Assembly (NCBI RefSeq): GCF_007671685.1
Contig: NZ_VCNL01000003.1
Coordinates: 62,001-126,000, forward strand
Length of the DNA stretch: 64,000 bases
Reading direction: 5' to 3'
From: Halorubrum salsamenti
GTDB taxonomy: Archaea > Halobacteriota > Halobacteria > Halobacteriales > Haloferacaceae
The translations under genes were made by a program, and so were the position numbers. This document shows, in pieces, positions 50,304 to 59,386 of this stretch. Every line of letters starts with the position of its first letter. Position 1 is the first letter of the stretch. The notes beneath the pieces are model-generated. The model was not told the origin of the DNA, ran no database searches, and saw nothing but the letters and a program-made list of their open reading frames with translations.

Positions 50304-52589
50304 ATGAGTCTGTCCGAGCCGGACCACGAGCTCGTCGTCGCGGAGCTCGGCCGGGAGCCGACGGCGGCCGAGACCGCGCTGTTCGAGAACCTCTGGAGCG
50401 AGCACTGCGCGTACCGCTCCTCGCGGCCCCTGCTGTCGGCGTTCGAGAGCGAGGGCGACCAGGTCGTCGTCGGCCCCGGCGACGACGCGGCGGTCCTCGC
50501 GCTGCCCGAGCCGGACGCCGCGGACGCGCCCGCGTCGGAGCGCGACGCCGACGACTACAGCGATCAGTACGTCACCTTCGGCGTCGAGAGCCACAACCAC
50601 CCCTCCTTCGTCGATCCGTTCGACGGGGCGGCGACGGGAGTCGGCGGCATCGTCCGCGACACCATGTCGATGGGCGCGTACCCCATCGCCCTGCTCGACT
50701 CGCTGTACTTCGGCGACTTCGACCGCGAGCGCTCCCGCTACCTCTTCGAGGGCGTCGTCGAGGGGATCTCCCACTACGGCAACTGCATCGGGGTCCCCAC
50801 GGTCGGCGGCAGCGTCGCCTTCCACGGCGGCTACGAGGGGAACCCCCTCGTCAACGTCGCCTGCGTCGGCCTCACGAACGAGGAGCGTCTCGTGACCGCG
50901 ACCGCACAGGAGCCCGGGAACAAGCTCGTCTTGGTCGGCAACGGCACCGGCCGCGACGGGCTCGGCGGCGCCTCCTTCGCCAGCGAGGACCTCGCCGAGG
51001 ACGCGGAGACCGAGGACCGTCCCGCGGTGCAGGTGGGCGACCCCTACGCCGAGAAGCGGCTGATCGAGTGCAACGAGGCGCTGATCGACGAGGAGCTGGT
51101 CCTCTCCGCCCGCGACCTCGGCGCGGCGGGCCTCGGCGGCGCCTCCTCCGAGCTGGTCGCGAAGGGCGGGCTCGGCGCCCGGATCGACCTCGATTCCGTC
51201 CACCAGCGCGAGCCGAACATGAACGCGATGGAGATCCTGCTGGCCGAGAGCCAGGAGCGGATGTGCTACGAGGTCGCGCCCGAGGACGTGGACCGCGTCG
51301 CGGCGCTCGCCGAGCGGTTCGACCTCGGCTGCTCCGTCATCGGCGAGGTGACCGACGGGAACTACGTCTGCGAGTTCGCGGGCGACAGCGAGGGGGGAGA
51401 CGCGGACGCCGCCGACGCCGAGTCCGAGGTCGTCGTCGACGTGGACGCCGAGTACCTCGCCGACGGCGCCCCGATGAACGACCTCGCGAGCGAGGCCCCG
51501 ACCCAGCCGGACCGGGACCTCCCGGAGCCCGAGCCGTCCCTCGACGAGGCGGTCGAGGCGGTCGTCTCGGCCCCCTCGACCGCGAGCAAGCGCTGGGTGT
51601 ACCGCCAGTACGACCACGAGGTCGGCGTCCGCACCGCGATGAAACCCGGCGACGACGCCGCGATAATGGCGATCCGGGAGACGGCGGCGGACGGGGACAG
51701 TGCCGAGGGTGAGCGCCCCGAAGGCGTCGGCCTCGCGCTCTCCTCCGGGGCGAACCCGAACTGGACCGAGACCGCCCCCTACGAGGGCGCTCGCGCCGTC
51801 GCCCTCGAGAACGCGACCAACCTCGCCGCGAAGGGCGCGGTCCCGCTGGCCGCGGTCGACTGCCTCAACGGCGGCAACCCGGAGAAGCCCGACGTGTACG
51901 GCGGCTTCAAGGGAATCGTCGACGGGCTCGCCGACGCCTGCGCCGACCTCGACGCCCCGGTGGTCGGCGGCAACGTCTCGCTGTACAACGACAGCGTCGA
52001 AGGCCCGATCCCGCCGACGCCGACGCTCGCGGTGATCGGCACCCGGAAGGGGTACGACGCGCCGCCCGCCGCCCTCGACGCCGACCGCGCGGGCGACTCC
52101 GAACTCCTGTTAGTCGGCGCCGGCGGCGCCGACGGCGGCGCGCTCGGCGGCTCCGAGTACCTCGCGCAGACCGGCGGAACCGACCGGTTCCCGGCGCTCC
52201 CGGACTCGGACACCGGGGGGGTCGACGGTCTCGGCGACCTCGTTGCGTCGCTCGCGGCGGTCGCCCGCCACGAGTCGACGCTCGCGGCCCACGACGTGAG
52301 CGACGGCGGGCTCGCGGTCGCGCTCGCGGAGCTGGTGACCGGCGACGCGGGCGCCGACGTGACCCTTCCCGACCGCGTCGCGGCCTTCGAGGAGACGCCC
52401 GGCCGCCTCGTCGTCCAGACGACCGAACCCGAGGCGGTCGCCGAGATCGCGGGCGACCTCCCCGTCCTCCGGCTCGGCGAAGTGACGACCGACGGGACGC
52501 TCTCCCTCTCGGTCGACGGCGACGCGGTCGCGCTCGACGCCGACGCGATCCGGGAACTCCGCGGCGTCATCGAGCGCGAACTCGCCTGA
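50304..52589 (+). CDS. purL: phosphoribosylformylglycinamidine synthase subunit PurL
   Basis: 761 residues, the small (separate subunit) form. [18 protein letters not shown] is the conserved start with the catalytic His; [38 protein letters not shown] and the repeated AIRS-like half ([37 protein letters not shown]) follow. It amidates FGAR to FGAM in purine synthesis, with PurQ and PurS supplied by other loci. Two acidic inserts are halophilic features. Ends EIERELA-like with RGVIERELA. Confidence 0.97.
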   Translation: MSLSEPDHELVVAELGREPTAAETALFENLWSEHCAYRSSRPLLSAFESEGDQVVVGPGDDAAVLALPEPDAADAPASERDADDYSDQYVTFGVESHNHPSFVDPFDGAATGVGGIVRDTMSMGAYPIALLDSLYFGDFDRERSRYLFEGVVEGISHYGNCIGVPTVGGSVAFHGGYEGNPLVNVACVGLTNEERLVTATAQEPGNKLVLVGNGTGRDGLGGASFASEDLAEDAETEDRPAVQVGDPYAEKRLIECNEALIDEELVLSARDLGAAGLGGASSELVAKGGLGARIDLDSVHQREPNMNAMEILLAESQERMCYEVAPEDVDRVAALAERFDLGCSVIGEVTDGNYVCEFAGDSEGGDADAADAESEVVVDVDAEYLADGAPMNDLASEAPTQPDRDLPEPEPSLDEAVEAVVSAPSTASKRWVYRQYDHEVGVRTAMKPGDDAAIMAIRETAADGDSAEGERPEGVGLALSSGANPNWTETAPYEGARAVALENATNLAAKGAVPLAAVDCLNGGNPEKPDVYGGFKGIVDGLADACADLDAPVVGGNVSLYNDSVEGPIPPTPTLAVIGTRKGYDAPPAALDADRAGDSELLLVGAGGADGGALGGSEYLAQTGGTDRFPALPDSDTGGVDGLGDLVASLAAVARHESTLAAHDVSDGGLAVALAELVTGDAGADVTLPDRVAAFEETPGRLVVQTTEPEAVAEIAGDLPVLRLGEVTTDGTLSLSVDGDAVALDADAIRELRGVIERELA

Positions 52590-52676
52590 ATCGACCTCGC
52601 GGACGATCGCCCGGTCGCCACGATCGGGGCGGTCGTCGCCCCCGCGTTATCACCGAGAGGGAGCGAGCGATACGTT

Positions 52677-52692
52677 TTTAGGTTTTCCTAAA
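52677..52692. promoter_or_regulatory. iron-box-like operator upstream of the ABC ATPase
   Basis: TTTAGGTTTTCCTAAA, perfect match to the hexamer pair used in the island 33 kb away. It lies 52 bases before the ATG at 52744, farther than the others, perhaps over the TATA/BRE region. Confidence 0.8.
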
Positions 52693-52743
52693 ATACGTAG
52701 TCCCAGTTACGGGACGCCGGCCGGCCCGGCGCCCGACACACCG

Positions 52744-53967
52744 ATGTCTCACACGCAATCAGTCGAACGGACGCAGTCGGCTCGGGACGCGAGCGAGTCG
52801 CCCGCGGACACGAACGAATCGGGTACCGACGCGGGCGAATCGCCCGCCGCGGCGTCCGCGGACCCCGTGCTGTCGCTGTCCGGCGTGACGAAGGATTTCG
52901 GCCCGGAGACCGCCGTCGACGGCGTCTCCCTCGACGTCAAGCCGGGAGAGCTGCTCACCTTCCTCGGCCCGTCCGGCTGCGGGAAGACGACCACGCTCCG
53001 GACCATCGCCGGGTTGGAGGAGCCGACCGAGGGGCAGATCACGCTCGGCGACGAGACCGTCTCCGGCGACGGCGCGTTCGTCCCGCCCGAGCAGCGCGAC
53101 GTGGGGATCGTCTTCCAGAACTTCGCGCTGTTCCCCCACCTCACCGTCCGGGAGAACATCGCGTTCGGGCTCGACGACGGCGCCGACGCGAACGCGGCCC
53201 GCGTCGACGAGATGCTCGACCTCGTCGACTTGCCCGAACACGGCGAGAAGACGCCGGACCAGCTCTCCGGGGGACAAAAGCAGCGCGTCGCGCTCGCGCG
53301 GTCGCTCGCGCCCGAGCCCGACATACTCCTCCTCGACGAGCCGTTCTCGAACCTCGACGTGCGGCTCCGCGTCGAGATGCGCGAGGAAGTCCGACAGATC
53401 CTGAAGGCGGCCGGCGTCACCGCCGTCTCCGTCACCCACGACCAGGAGGAGGCGCTCTCCATCTCCGACCGCGTCGCCGTGATGAACGACGGCCAGATCG
53501 AGCAGGTCGGCCGTCCCGAGTCGGTGTTCGAACGCCCCGAGTCGAAGTTCGTCGCCTCCTTCCTCGGACGGGCGTCGTTCCTCGAGGGGCACCTCCGCGA
53601 CGGGAAAGTCGAGACGGGAGTCGGCCGGTTCGACGCCGTCACGCTGGAGGGGTACGACACCGTCTACGACGGGGCGCCCGTCGACGTGCTGGTGCGGCCC
53701 GACGACCTCCGGGCGACCCCCGCGAGCGCCGAACTGGCCGACGGAACCATCGTCTCGCGGCAGTACGTCGGTCCCTCGTTCATCTACCGGGTCGAACTCG
53801 ACTCCGGAGAGGTCGTCCACTGCCTCCACAACCACGTCGAGGAGTTCGAACTCGACTCCGGAGAGGTCGTCCACTGCCTCCACAACCACGTCGAGGAGTT
53901 CGACCTCGACGAGCCGGTGAACCTCGAACTCACCGCCGCTCACCCGCTGGCCTGGTACCCGCGATAG
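52744..53967 (+). CDS. ABC transporter ATP-binding protein, FbpC/PotA-like, with tandem-duplicated C-terminus
   Basis: 407 residues. After an acidic 40-residue leader: Walker A GPSGCGKTT, signature LSGGQKQRVALARSL, Walker B ILLLDEP, H-loop SVTHDQEEA; then an OB/TOBE-like C-terminal domain as in ferric-iron (FbpC) and spermidine importers. At the C-terminus an 18-residue segment (ELDSGEVVHCLHNHVEEF) occurs twice, DNA-exact for 54 bases (53793-53846 and 53847-53900). The iron-box at 52677 suggests ferric transport. No permease or binding protein gene follows; it sits alone after purL. The duplication would shift the TOBE fold. Confidence 0.9.
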   Translation: MSHTQSVERTQSARDASESPADTNESGTDAGESPAAASADPVLSLSGVTKDFGPETAVDGVSLDVKPGELLTFLGPSGCGKTTTLRTIAGLEEPTEGQITLGDETVSGDGAFVPPEQRDVGIVFQNFALFPHLTVRENIAFGLDDGADANAARVDEMLDLVDLPEHGEKTPDQLSGGQKQRVALARSLAPEPDILLLDEPFSNLDVRLRVEMREEVRQILKAAGVTAVSVTHDQEEALSISDRVAVMNDGQIEQVGRPESVFERPESKFVASFLGRASFLEGHLRDGKVETGVGRFDAVTLEGYDTVYDGAPVDVLVRPDDLRATPASAELADGTIVSRQYVGPSFIYRVELDSGEVVHCLHNHVEEFELDSGEVVHCLHNHVEEFDLDEPVNLELTAAHPLAWYPR

Positions 53968-54022
53968 GCGGGTCGCCGTCGCTGTTCTCGGTGTGTTTAT
54001 AAATCGCGAGCGACGGCGCCGC

Positions 54023-54172
54023 TCAGAAGGTGAACAGGAACGGGATGACGTACGCGACGAGCAGACCGACGAGGGTGACGGCCGCGCCGATACCGACCTC
54101 GCGGCTGCCGAACGTCTGCATGGGGGCTGTCACGCGCTTGTCCGGATCGGGCTCGTGGGAGTGGTCGTCCAT
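54023..54172 (-). CDS. 49-residue single-helix membrane protein, DUF7550-like
   Basis: MDDHSHEPDPDKRVTAPMQT at the start, then a hydrophobic C-terminal helix GIGAAVTLVGLLVAYVIPFLF. Same design as a widespread haloarchaeal family of about 45-50 residues with a D/H-rich head, a T-x-P-M-Q motif and one C-terminal helix (DUF7550, from memory). Upstream region (54173-54365) is the promoter side. Role unknown. Confidence 0.7.
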   Translation of the reverse strand: MDDHSHEPDPDKRVTAPMQTFGSREVGIGAAVTLVGLLVAYVIPFLFTF

Positions 54173-54365
54173 AGTCGAGGGTCAGTACGGGGGACACATA
54201 AGCGCACCTGAACGGTGCGGTCGAACTCAAGCGACATTCGGTTCGGTAAGCGCTTTCCCGCGCCCGACTCGAAGCGTGGACCGAACGACTCGACGTCAAG
54301 GAGTGCGATAATCGACAGCGGGAACAGTACTCGCTCTCCGGTCCGCCGGTTTTGCACGGTGCGAA

Positions 54366-55205
54366 CTACTCCCAAGAGGGAGCGTCTCTGGCCGCCTCCT
54401 CGTCGACGGTATTCCCGTTACCGCGGTCGGACTTTTCGAAGACACCGATATCCCTGATACCAACGCCGACGATGGACCCCTCACAGTCACCGCCAAAATT
54501 GGTCTCGTCGACCGCCTCGTCCACTGGAACGCACTCGTAATCACTGCTAGATCTTACGCCCTCGCCGTTCTCACAGTACAGTTTTGCAGTAACCTCGCCG
54601 TTGTGACCGCCGCCACTACCGTTGCTCTGGGTCGTGAGGATCTTCACGTTATTACTGCTTCCCGGGAACTTGACTTTCGTGACTTGGTCCGTCGCGTCGT
54701 CTTCCGGTTCGTACTCGATCGAAAACGTCCGCGTCTTGTCGACGGTCGTTCCGGTGTCCGAAACCGCACCCGAGAAGGTGAGTTCGAGGCTCACCGTTCC
54801 GGCTCCGTGACACGTGGAAGTCACGTCGGCGGTCACGTCGGCGATATTCCCGAGTGGGATCGTGATATCGGCGCTGTTGTCGGGTGAGGAGTTACCGCCT
54901 TCCTCTCGATTGTCCGGCTCGATATCGATCTCGATGTCGCCACTGTCCTCTTCGACCTCAACCGCGCCGTTTCCTGACGCCAACGCTGCGGTGACGGTCA
55001 ACTCGAGATCCCCAGCGAACTGGTTTTTGATCCGTACGACCCCATCGTCCGAGTCCTCTTTCAGGCCCAGATACGCGTTCTCGTCCTCGACGACGTTCAC
55101 CTCCACGCCGCGCTCGGCCTCGACGCTGCTGAACGCGCCGGTGCCGACGCTCATCGCACCGGAACTCGCGCCGCCGAGCAGGAGGATGAGGTTTCGTCGT
55201 TTCAT
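54366..55205 (-). CDS. exported DUF1102-type protein
   Basis: 279 residues from the ATG at 55205 (MKRRNLILLLGGASSGAMSV). The N-terminus is a signal-like segment KRRNLILLLGGASSGAMSVG then TGAFSSVEAERGV, the hallmark of the archaeal DUF1102 family (TasA/camelysin-like surface proteins often processed by a SipW-type peptidase). The remainder is beta-rich with a Cys (STCHGAGTVSL) and later Cys pairs (LYCENGEGV, YECVPVDEA, GGDCEGSI), so disulfides are possible. Two paralogues at 56358 and 56985. Another ATG at 55211 is six bases upstream. Confidence 0.8.
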   Translation of the reverse strand: MKRRNLILLLGGASSGAMSVGTGAFSSVEAERGVEVNVVEDENAYLGLKEDSDDGVVRIKNQFAGDLELTVTAALASGNGAVEVEEDSGDIEIDIEPDNREEGGNSSPDNSADITIPLGNIADVTADVTSTCHGAGTVSLELTFSGAVSDTGTTVDKTRTFSIEYEPEDDATDQVTKVKFPGSSNNVKILTTQSNGSGGGHNGEVTAKLYCENGEGVRSSSDYECVPVDEAVDETNFGGDCEGSIVGVGIRDIGVFEKSDRGNGNTVDEEAARDAPSWE

Positions 55206-55306
55206 GTCCAATTGGGATTCGCTCTTCGCTCACTCGCCACAACGCGTTCCGACCGTAAGGTTATGCGGCGCCGGAAATCCGGTACGCGCCGCTTGAATCC
55301 ACTGAC

Positions 55307-55888
55307 TTACGTCAGTTCCGGGGGTTCCTCGGGTTCGCCGACCTTCATCTCCGCGGTGTAGTACTTGTGCGTGATCGCCGAGAACGCGAACGCGACGACG
55401 ATCGCAACCGTCCACGCCATGTCGGGCAAGAGCGTGAACGGCCACGCGCCGAGCCACACCGCGCCGACGAGCGCGACGGCGACGCCCGACAGCCCCAGAT
55501 AGTAGGTGCTCCAAGGGATCTCCTTCCCCTCGACCACGTCCATGTACACGTCGATGTCGGTTAGGGCCGGCGTCGGCTCGACGATGCCCCGGTCCTTGTT
55601 GAACTCCAGGACGCCCGCGTCGTCCATCTTCGGCAGGTGCGACTGCTGGAGCGCGGTGTACACGCGCTTGCGCTCGTTGCCCGTGATCTCCGCCCTGTCG
55701 ATCCCGTTCTCCCACGCCGCGATCTGCTCGGCCATATCGCCGATCGCGATCGAGTCGTCCGCTTCGCGTTTCAGCAGATGGACCGCGAACCGCCGCCGCT
55801 GGTTCGCCAATACGTCGAACAACTCGTCCTCGGACACGTCCGTCGCCGGTTCTGCTCCTCTCTCGTCGAGCTGCTGTACCGACGCCAT
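55307..55888 (-). CDS. HTH-membrane regulator, DUF7344-like
   Basis: 193 residues from ATG 55888 (MASVQQLDERG). The N-terminal part (DELFDVLANQRRRFAVHLLKREADDSIAIGDMAEQIAAWENG) is a winged helix with the LANxRRR pattern seen in haloarchaeal DUF7344 and ArsR-like regulators; LPKMDDAGVLEFNKDRGIVEP is the wing. Two C-terminal membrane helices (STYYLGLSGVAVALVGAVWLGAW and MAWTVAIVVAFAFSAITH). Likely a membrane-tethered regulator of the flanking secreted proteins; inference from position only. Confidence 0.8.
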   Translation of the reverse strand: MASVQQLDERGAEPATDVSEDELFDVLANQRRRFAVHLLKREADDSIAIGDMAEQIAAWENGIDRAEITGNERKRVYTALQQSHLPKMDDAGVLEFNKDRGIVEPTPALTDIDVYMDVVEGKEIPWSTYYLGLSGVAVALVGAVWLGAWPFTLLPDMAWTVAIVVAFAFSAITHKYYTAEMKVGEPEEPPELT

Positions 55889-56357
55889 TTCTGTCAGACA
55901 CATATGAATACTCCAACATAAATCCCGCGGTTATGATACTCAGCTAAACTTTCTCGCCGTTCAAACAGTGTCCAGTGAAGACAGACGATACGCCTTTCTC
56001 ACTGGTGTGAAACCCCAAGAAAACGGGTTTATGCGAATTAGTATCTCAGATGTCCCGTTCACTATTTATCAGGTTTCTGTTCGCTTCGGGGACATCTCAG
56101 CAGCAACGATTGCCGATTCAGGCCGGGCGTGAACGCGTTGCGAGTGGGTCTCAGGCCGGGCCTGAACCGATCGATCGGGGTTCAGGCGGGGACGGAACCC
56201 ACCGACCGGATCTTCAGTCCCGCCCGGAACTGTTTCTGGAAATTCATAACGATATGGGATAGGGCTCATGGGTGAAGTAGAGCGACCCCGGGTGACGCGG
56301 GACGTCCCGTCGTCGACGGCCCGCGGGTCGCGTGCGGACTAAACGAGGTCAACAACA
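55889..56357. other. 469-base gene-free A/T-richer control region
   Basis: Between the divergent HTH gene and the exported-protein operon. The left half is A/T-rich (AATACTCCAACATAAATCCC, GAATTAGTATCTCAG) and holds the promoter of the HTH gene; the middle holds four 32-bp-spaced dyads (56117-56230); the right half returns to high G+C (56276-56340) before CAACAACAATGG. A 70-codon open frame overlapping the dyads is not a gene in my judgement. Confidence 0.6.
56117..56230. repeat. array of four tandem dyads, about 32-bp period
   Basis: TTCAGGCCGGGCGTGAAC (56117), CTCAGGCCGGGCCTGAAC (56150), TTCAGGCGGGGACGGAAC (56181) and TTCAGTCCCGCCCGGAAC (56213). Spacings are 33, 31 and 32 bases, about three helical turns. 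Copy two is nearly a perfect inverted repeat (CAGGCC/GGCCTG). Located 130-240 bases before the exported-protein operon. Confidence 0.7.
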
Positions 56358-56969
56358 ATGGCAAACCGACGCAAGTTCATCGCCGGTCTGGGCGCATTGG
56401 CTACGGGTAGTGCAGCTGCAATGGGTACGGGCGCGTTCACGAGTGTGAGTGCGGATCGTGATATCACCGTAGACACTGCAGGTGACGCGAGTGCGTTCCT
56501 CCAGTTTACGAGGGCCGAAGAAGATGGGGGAGTTACTCCGAACGCTCAAGAGTATGTAACTCTCCCGACTGATGGTGCATTTGCCATCGATCTCACCGAC
56601 ACGAATGAATCCGCTGGGACGGGTGAAACGGGTGGGTCCGGTGTGAACAAGGATGCAGTGACTATCTTCGACAACCTCGTGGATGTCACGAATAACGGAA
56701 CCCAGGAGGTGAATATCGGTGTCGACCTGAGTACGGAACCCAGTGAACTCGGGATTTACGCCGAGGACGTGCAGGGAACTGATGACGATCTCGGCGGAGG
56801 GTTCGCTGTTCGTAACTATCCTGAGGATCCCAACTGGGACCACACACTAGGTGTCGGGGAGACGCTCGAAAATATCGGCGTCTACGTGACTGATCCCAGC
56901 GCGATCAGCGGTGAGACTACTTACACCGTCACGATCATCGCAGAGCGTGTTGGCGGGAACAGAGACTAA
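56358..56969 (+). CDS. exported DUF1102-type protein
   Basis: 203 residues. Signal region NRRKFIAGLGALATGSAAAM then GTGAFTSVSADRD; mature beta-rich chain with SAFLQFTRAEE, VTIFDNLVDVTNNGTQEVNI and GVYVTDPSAISGETTYTV. Same family as 54366-55205 and 56985-57518. Lower G+C at third codon positions than neighbouring genes. Followed after 15 bases by its paralogue, hence an operon. Likely a cell-surface fibre or adhesion subunit; inferred from family. Confidence 0.8.
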   Translation: MANRRKFIAGLGALATGSAAAMGTGAFTSVSADRDITVDTAGDASAFLQFTRAEEDGGVTPNAQEYVTLPTDGAFAIDLTDTNESAGTGETGGSGVNKDAVTIFDNLVDVTNNGTQEVNIGVDLSTEPSELGIYAEDVQGTDDDLGGGFAVRNYPEDPNWDHTLGVGETLENIGVYVTDPSAISGETTYTVTIIAERVGGNRD

Positions 56970-56984
56970 CTAGACTACTAATTT

Positions 56985-57518
56985 ATGAGACGGCGCAGAT
57001 TCCTCGCAGGCGTTGGCGGGCTCGTCAGTGCTGGGGGCGCAGCTCTTGGTACAGGGGCCTTCACCAACGTCGAAGCCGAGCGAAGCGTCTCTATCGCTGT
57101 CGCCAAAGATTACCGTGCGTTCCTTCGGATGGAGCAGATCGGGAAAGAAGGAATTGATGGCGAGAACACCGGTCGGTCGTTCATCAACGGTAGTGAGATT
57201 GCGTTCGAGATTCCCGGTGATGAGGATGGCGAAAACTCGAATGGCAAAGGTGTTGGGCTCGACTCAGTTTACGAGTTCCACGATCTATTCAGCGTAAGCA
57301 ATCAGGGTACGCAACCAGTCAAGCTATACAGTACCTACAACGGTGACAGTCTCTCCGATCTCGCGCTCGTAAACGACTCCGGTATCCTCAAAGACGACCC
57401 ACCAACGCTCACTGTCGGCGACAGCATCGATGTCGGGCTCTACATCGACACTCACGGTTCCCACATCAGTGAGTTCGACGAGACGCTGACCATCGTCGCT
57501 GAAAAGCCCGGCGAATAA
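56985..57518 (+). CDS. exported DUF1102-type protein
   Basis: 177 residues. RRRRFLAGVGGLVSAGGAAL then GTGAFTNVEAERSVSIAV is the same processed N-terminus as its neighbours. Mature part: AFLRMEQIGKEG, YEFHDLFSVSNQGTQPVKLY, GDSIDVGLYIDTHGSHISEFDETLTIVAE. Tandem duplicate of 56358-56969 with strong divergence. Codon usage A/T-richer than the window average, compatible with recent gain. Confidence 0.8.
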   Translation: MRRRRFLAGVGGLVSAGGAALGTGAFTNVEAERSVSIAVAKDYRAFLRMEQIGKEGIDGENTGRSFINGSEIAFEIPGDEDGENSNGKGVGLDSVYEFHDLFSVSNQGTQPVKLYSTYNGDSLSDLALVNDSGILKDDPPTLTVGDSIDVGLYIDTHGSHISEFDETLTIVAEKPGE

Positions 57519-57642
57519 CCCACTTTGATCGTTCGGCGGTTCAACTCCGTCGGTGGGTTCCCACAAGCGAATTAGTATGAAATGACGCACTTGATAACAC
57601 GAACGCGTACCCGCGCTTCGTCTCCGGTATACATCGATCTTG

Positions 57643-57777
57643 ATGGAACCGATCGTAGCAATTGGGATTGTGATCTTCACAATTTTCATTCGTCTGGTTC
57701 CGAATGTCCTCATCAAGCGAAGTATGAGACAATTCAGGCACAGCATAACCATACCTGTATATCTCATAAGGTTCTGA
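57643..57777 (+). CDS. possible 44-residue single-helix membrane peptide
   Basis: MEPIVAIGIVIFTIFIRLVP starts a clear hydrophobic helix, followed by a basic C-terminal tail (RSMRQFRHSITIPVYLIRF). It lies in the A/T-rich 269-base gap and uses A/T-rich codons. No homologue known to me and no clear promoter or ribosome site, so it may be fortuitous. Confidence 0.25.
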   Translation: MEPIVAIGIVIFTIFIRLVPNVLIKRSMRQFRHSITIPVYLIRF

Positions 57778-57787
57778 CAAGTCACCC

Positions 57788-59338
57788 ATGCCCACCGCCC
57801 GCCGCACCCTGATCCTCGCCCTCTTCCTCATAGCCGCGGGCTCACTCATCTTCACCACGGGCGCTGCGGTGGTCGACGGCGACGCCGACACCTTCGCGGA
57901 CGACGACCTCGCGGTCCAGCCGGCCGACGGGCCGAACGGGAACTACGCCTATTTAAATGACGACGACGAGATAGTCGTCGACATCTCCCCGACGAACCCG
58001 AACCTCCCGGCCGACTTCGAGGGCGTCAACCCCGACGCGCTCGCGTCGGCGGACGGCGTGTTCGAGATCACGTACACGGCCGACGAGTACGCGCGCGTCT
58101 GGATCGAACACGACGGCGGCGACGCGGTGACGTTCACGACCGACGGCGACTCGATCGGGGACAGGGACAACAACGTCACCCTCGGCCCGAACGAGACGGT
58201 GTCGGTCGGGATCGCGATCGACGCGCGCGGCGAGGTCGCCGGGACGCGGCTCGGCGCCGACGAGTTCTCGATCCGCGCTGAGGTCGCGGAGCCCGAGTCG
58301 GTCCCGGCCGCCTCGTCTTCGACCGGGGACTCCGGTCCGGTGACGATGGTCACCGCGCCGAGCGACGGCCGGCGCGAGTTCGACGCGAGCGACATCGGGT
58401 ACGACGACACGATCCGCTTCGGGGCCGACGGTATGCACCTCGACGGCGCGAACGTCACCCTCGACCGGCTCGACCTGACGGGCGTCCGGAACGAGCGCGT
58501 CGCAGTGAGTGCGGTCGGGAGTCCCGAACCCTTCGAGAACGGGAGCGCGCTGGACGCGTCGACGACCCCGCGGTCGATCGCGTATCTCGCCGTAGACCAC
58601 GACTTCGACGCCGACGGGGTCGACGCGATGACGGTCCGCTTCAGCGCCTCGCGCGAGGCGCTCGACGACGCCGGGATCGATCCGGAGACCGTCACGCTCT
58701 ACCGCCAGACGGAGGCGGGCAACTGGACCGAAAAGGGAGCCACCGTCGTCGGTGAGGACGCGGTCCGAATGCGGGGACTCTCGGAGGACCGGGTGCACTT
58801 CCGAGCGGCGACCGAGGAGTTCTCCACGTTCGCGGTCGCGGAGCGCGTCCCTCGACTCGACGTGACCGAGACGACGGTTGCGCCCGAGGCGATCGACCCC
58901 GGCGACGAGGCGACCGTTCGAGCGACCGTGGAGAACGGCGGCGGCGCGGCCGGCGAGGAGACGGTGACGCTGACGGTCGACGGCGACCCGGTCGCGAACG
59001 AGAGCGTCGCGCTGGCGCCGAACGAGACGGAAACCGTCGCGCTCGTGAGCGCGTTCGAGAGCGCCGGCGAGTACGAGCTCGCGGTCGCCGGGACGGACGC
59101 CGGAACCCTGCTCGTCGGCGACCCGGCGGGCGACGACGGCGACGGGGACACTCGAGACGCGGCCGGCACCGGCGACGGAGCGACGGGGGGATCTGACGGG
59201 AGGTCAACCGGGGACTCGGGCGCCGGACCGACCGAGGAGCCGGGAAGTATCGGCCTCATTGACCTCGGCGGCCTGCTCGCGCTCGTCGCGCTCGTCGTCG
59301 CCGGAATCGCGCTCGTCCGCCGGACACCTCGGTCGTGA
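57788..59338 (+). CDS. surface protein with PGF-pre-PGF-like and CARDB domains
   Basis: 516 residues. N-terminal signal anchor (TARRTLILALFLIAAGSLIF), a DUF1102-like first domain (ISPTNPNLPADFEGVNPDAL ... VTLGPNETVSVGIAI), a middle region typical of PGF-pre-PGF proteins (DDTIRFGADGMHLDGANVTL to VHFRAATEEFSTFAVAERV), a CARDB-like repeat (RLDVTETTVAPEAIDPGDEATV to EYELAVAGTDAGTLLVGDP), a Gly/Asp/Thr linker (probable glycosylation region) and a C-terminal membrane helix (LIDLGGLLALVALVVAGIAL) ending VRRTPRS. It would stand on the cell surface. Confidence 0.85.
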   Translation: MPTARRTLILALFLIAAGSLIFTTGAAVVDGDADTFADDDLAVQPADGPNGNYAYLNDDDEIVVDISPTNPNLPADFEGVNPDALASADGVFEITYTADEYARVWIEHDGGDAVTFTTDGDSIGDRDNNVTLGPNETVSVGIAIDARGEVAGTRLGADEFSIRAEVAEPESVPAASSSTGDSGPVTMVTAPSDGRREFDASDIGYDDTIRFGADGMHLDGANVTLDRLDLTGVRNERVAVSAVGSPEPFENGSALDASTTPRSIAYLAVDHDFDADGVDAMTVRFSASREALDDAGIDPETVTLYRQTEAGNWTEKGATVVGEDAVRMRGLSEDRVHFRAATEEFSTFAVAERVPRLDVTETTVAPEAIDPGDEATVRATVENGGGAAGEETVTLTVDGDPVANESVALAPNETETVALVSAFESAGEYELAVAGTDAGTLLVGDPAGDDGDGDTRDAAGTGDGATGGSDGRSTGDSGAGPTEEPGSIGLIDLGGLLALVALVVAGIALVRRTPRS

Positions 59339-59386
59339 GATGTCCCCGGCGACAGGTCTTAATCGCTGGTCTGCGAGAGTCGGGGC

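Noticed and set aside
56117-56230. CRISPR-like regular spacing
   Set aside because: Repeats are 18 bases with 13-15-base gaps, too short for spacers, strongly diverged, and no cas gene is near.
56050-56262. 70-codon frame over the dyad array
   Set aside because: Follows the repeats, lacks a promoter at the right distance and has no domain.
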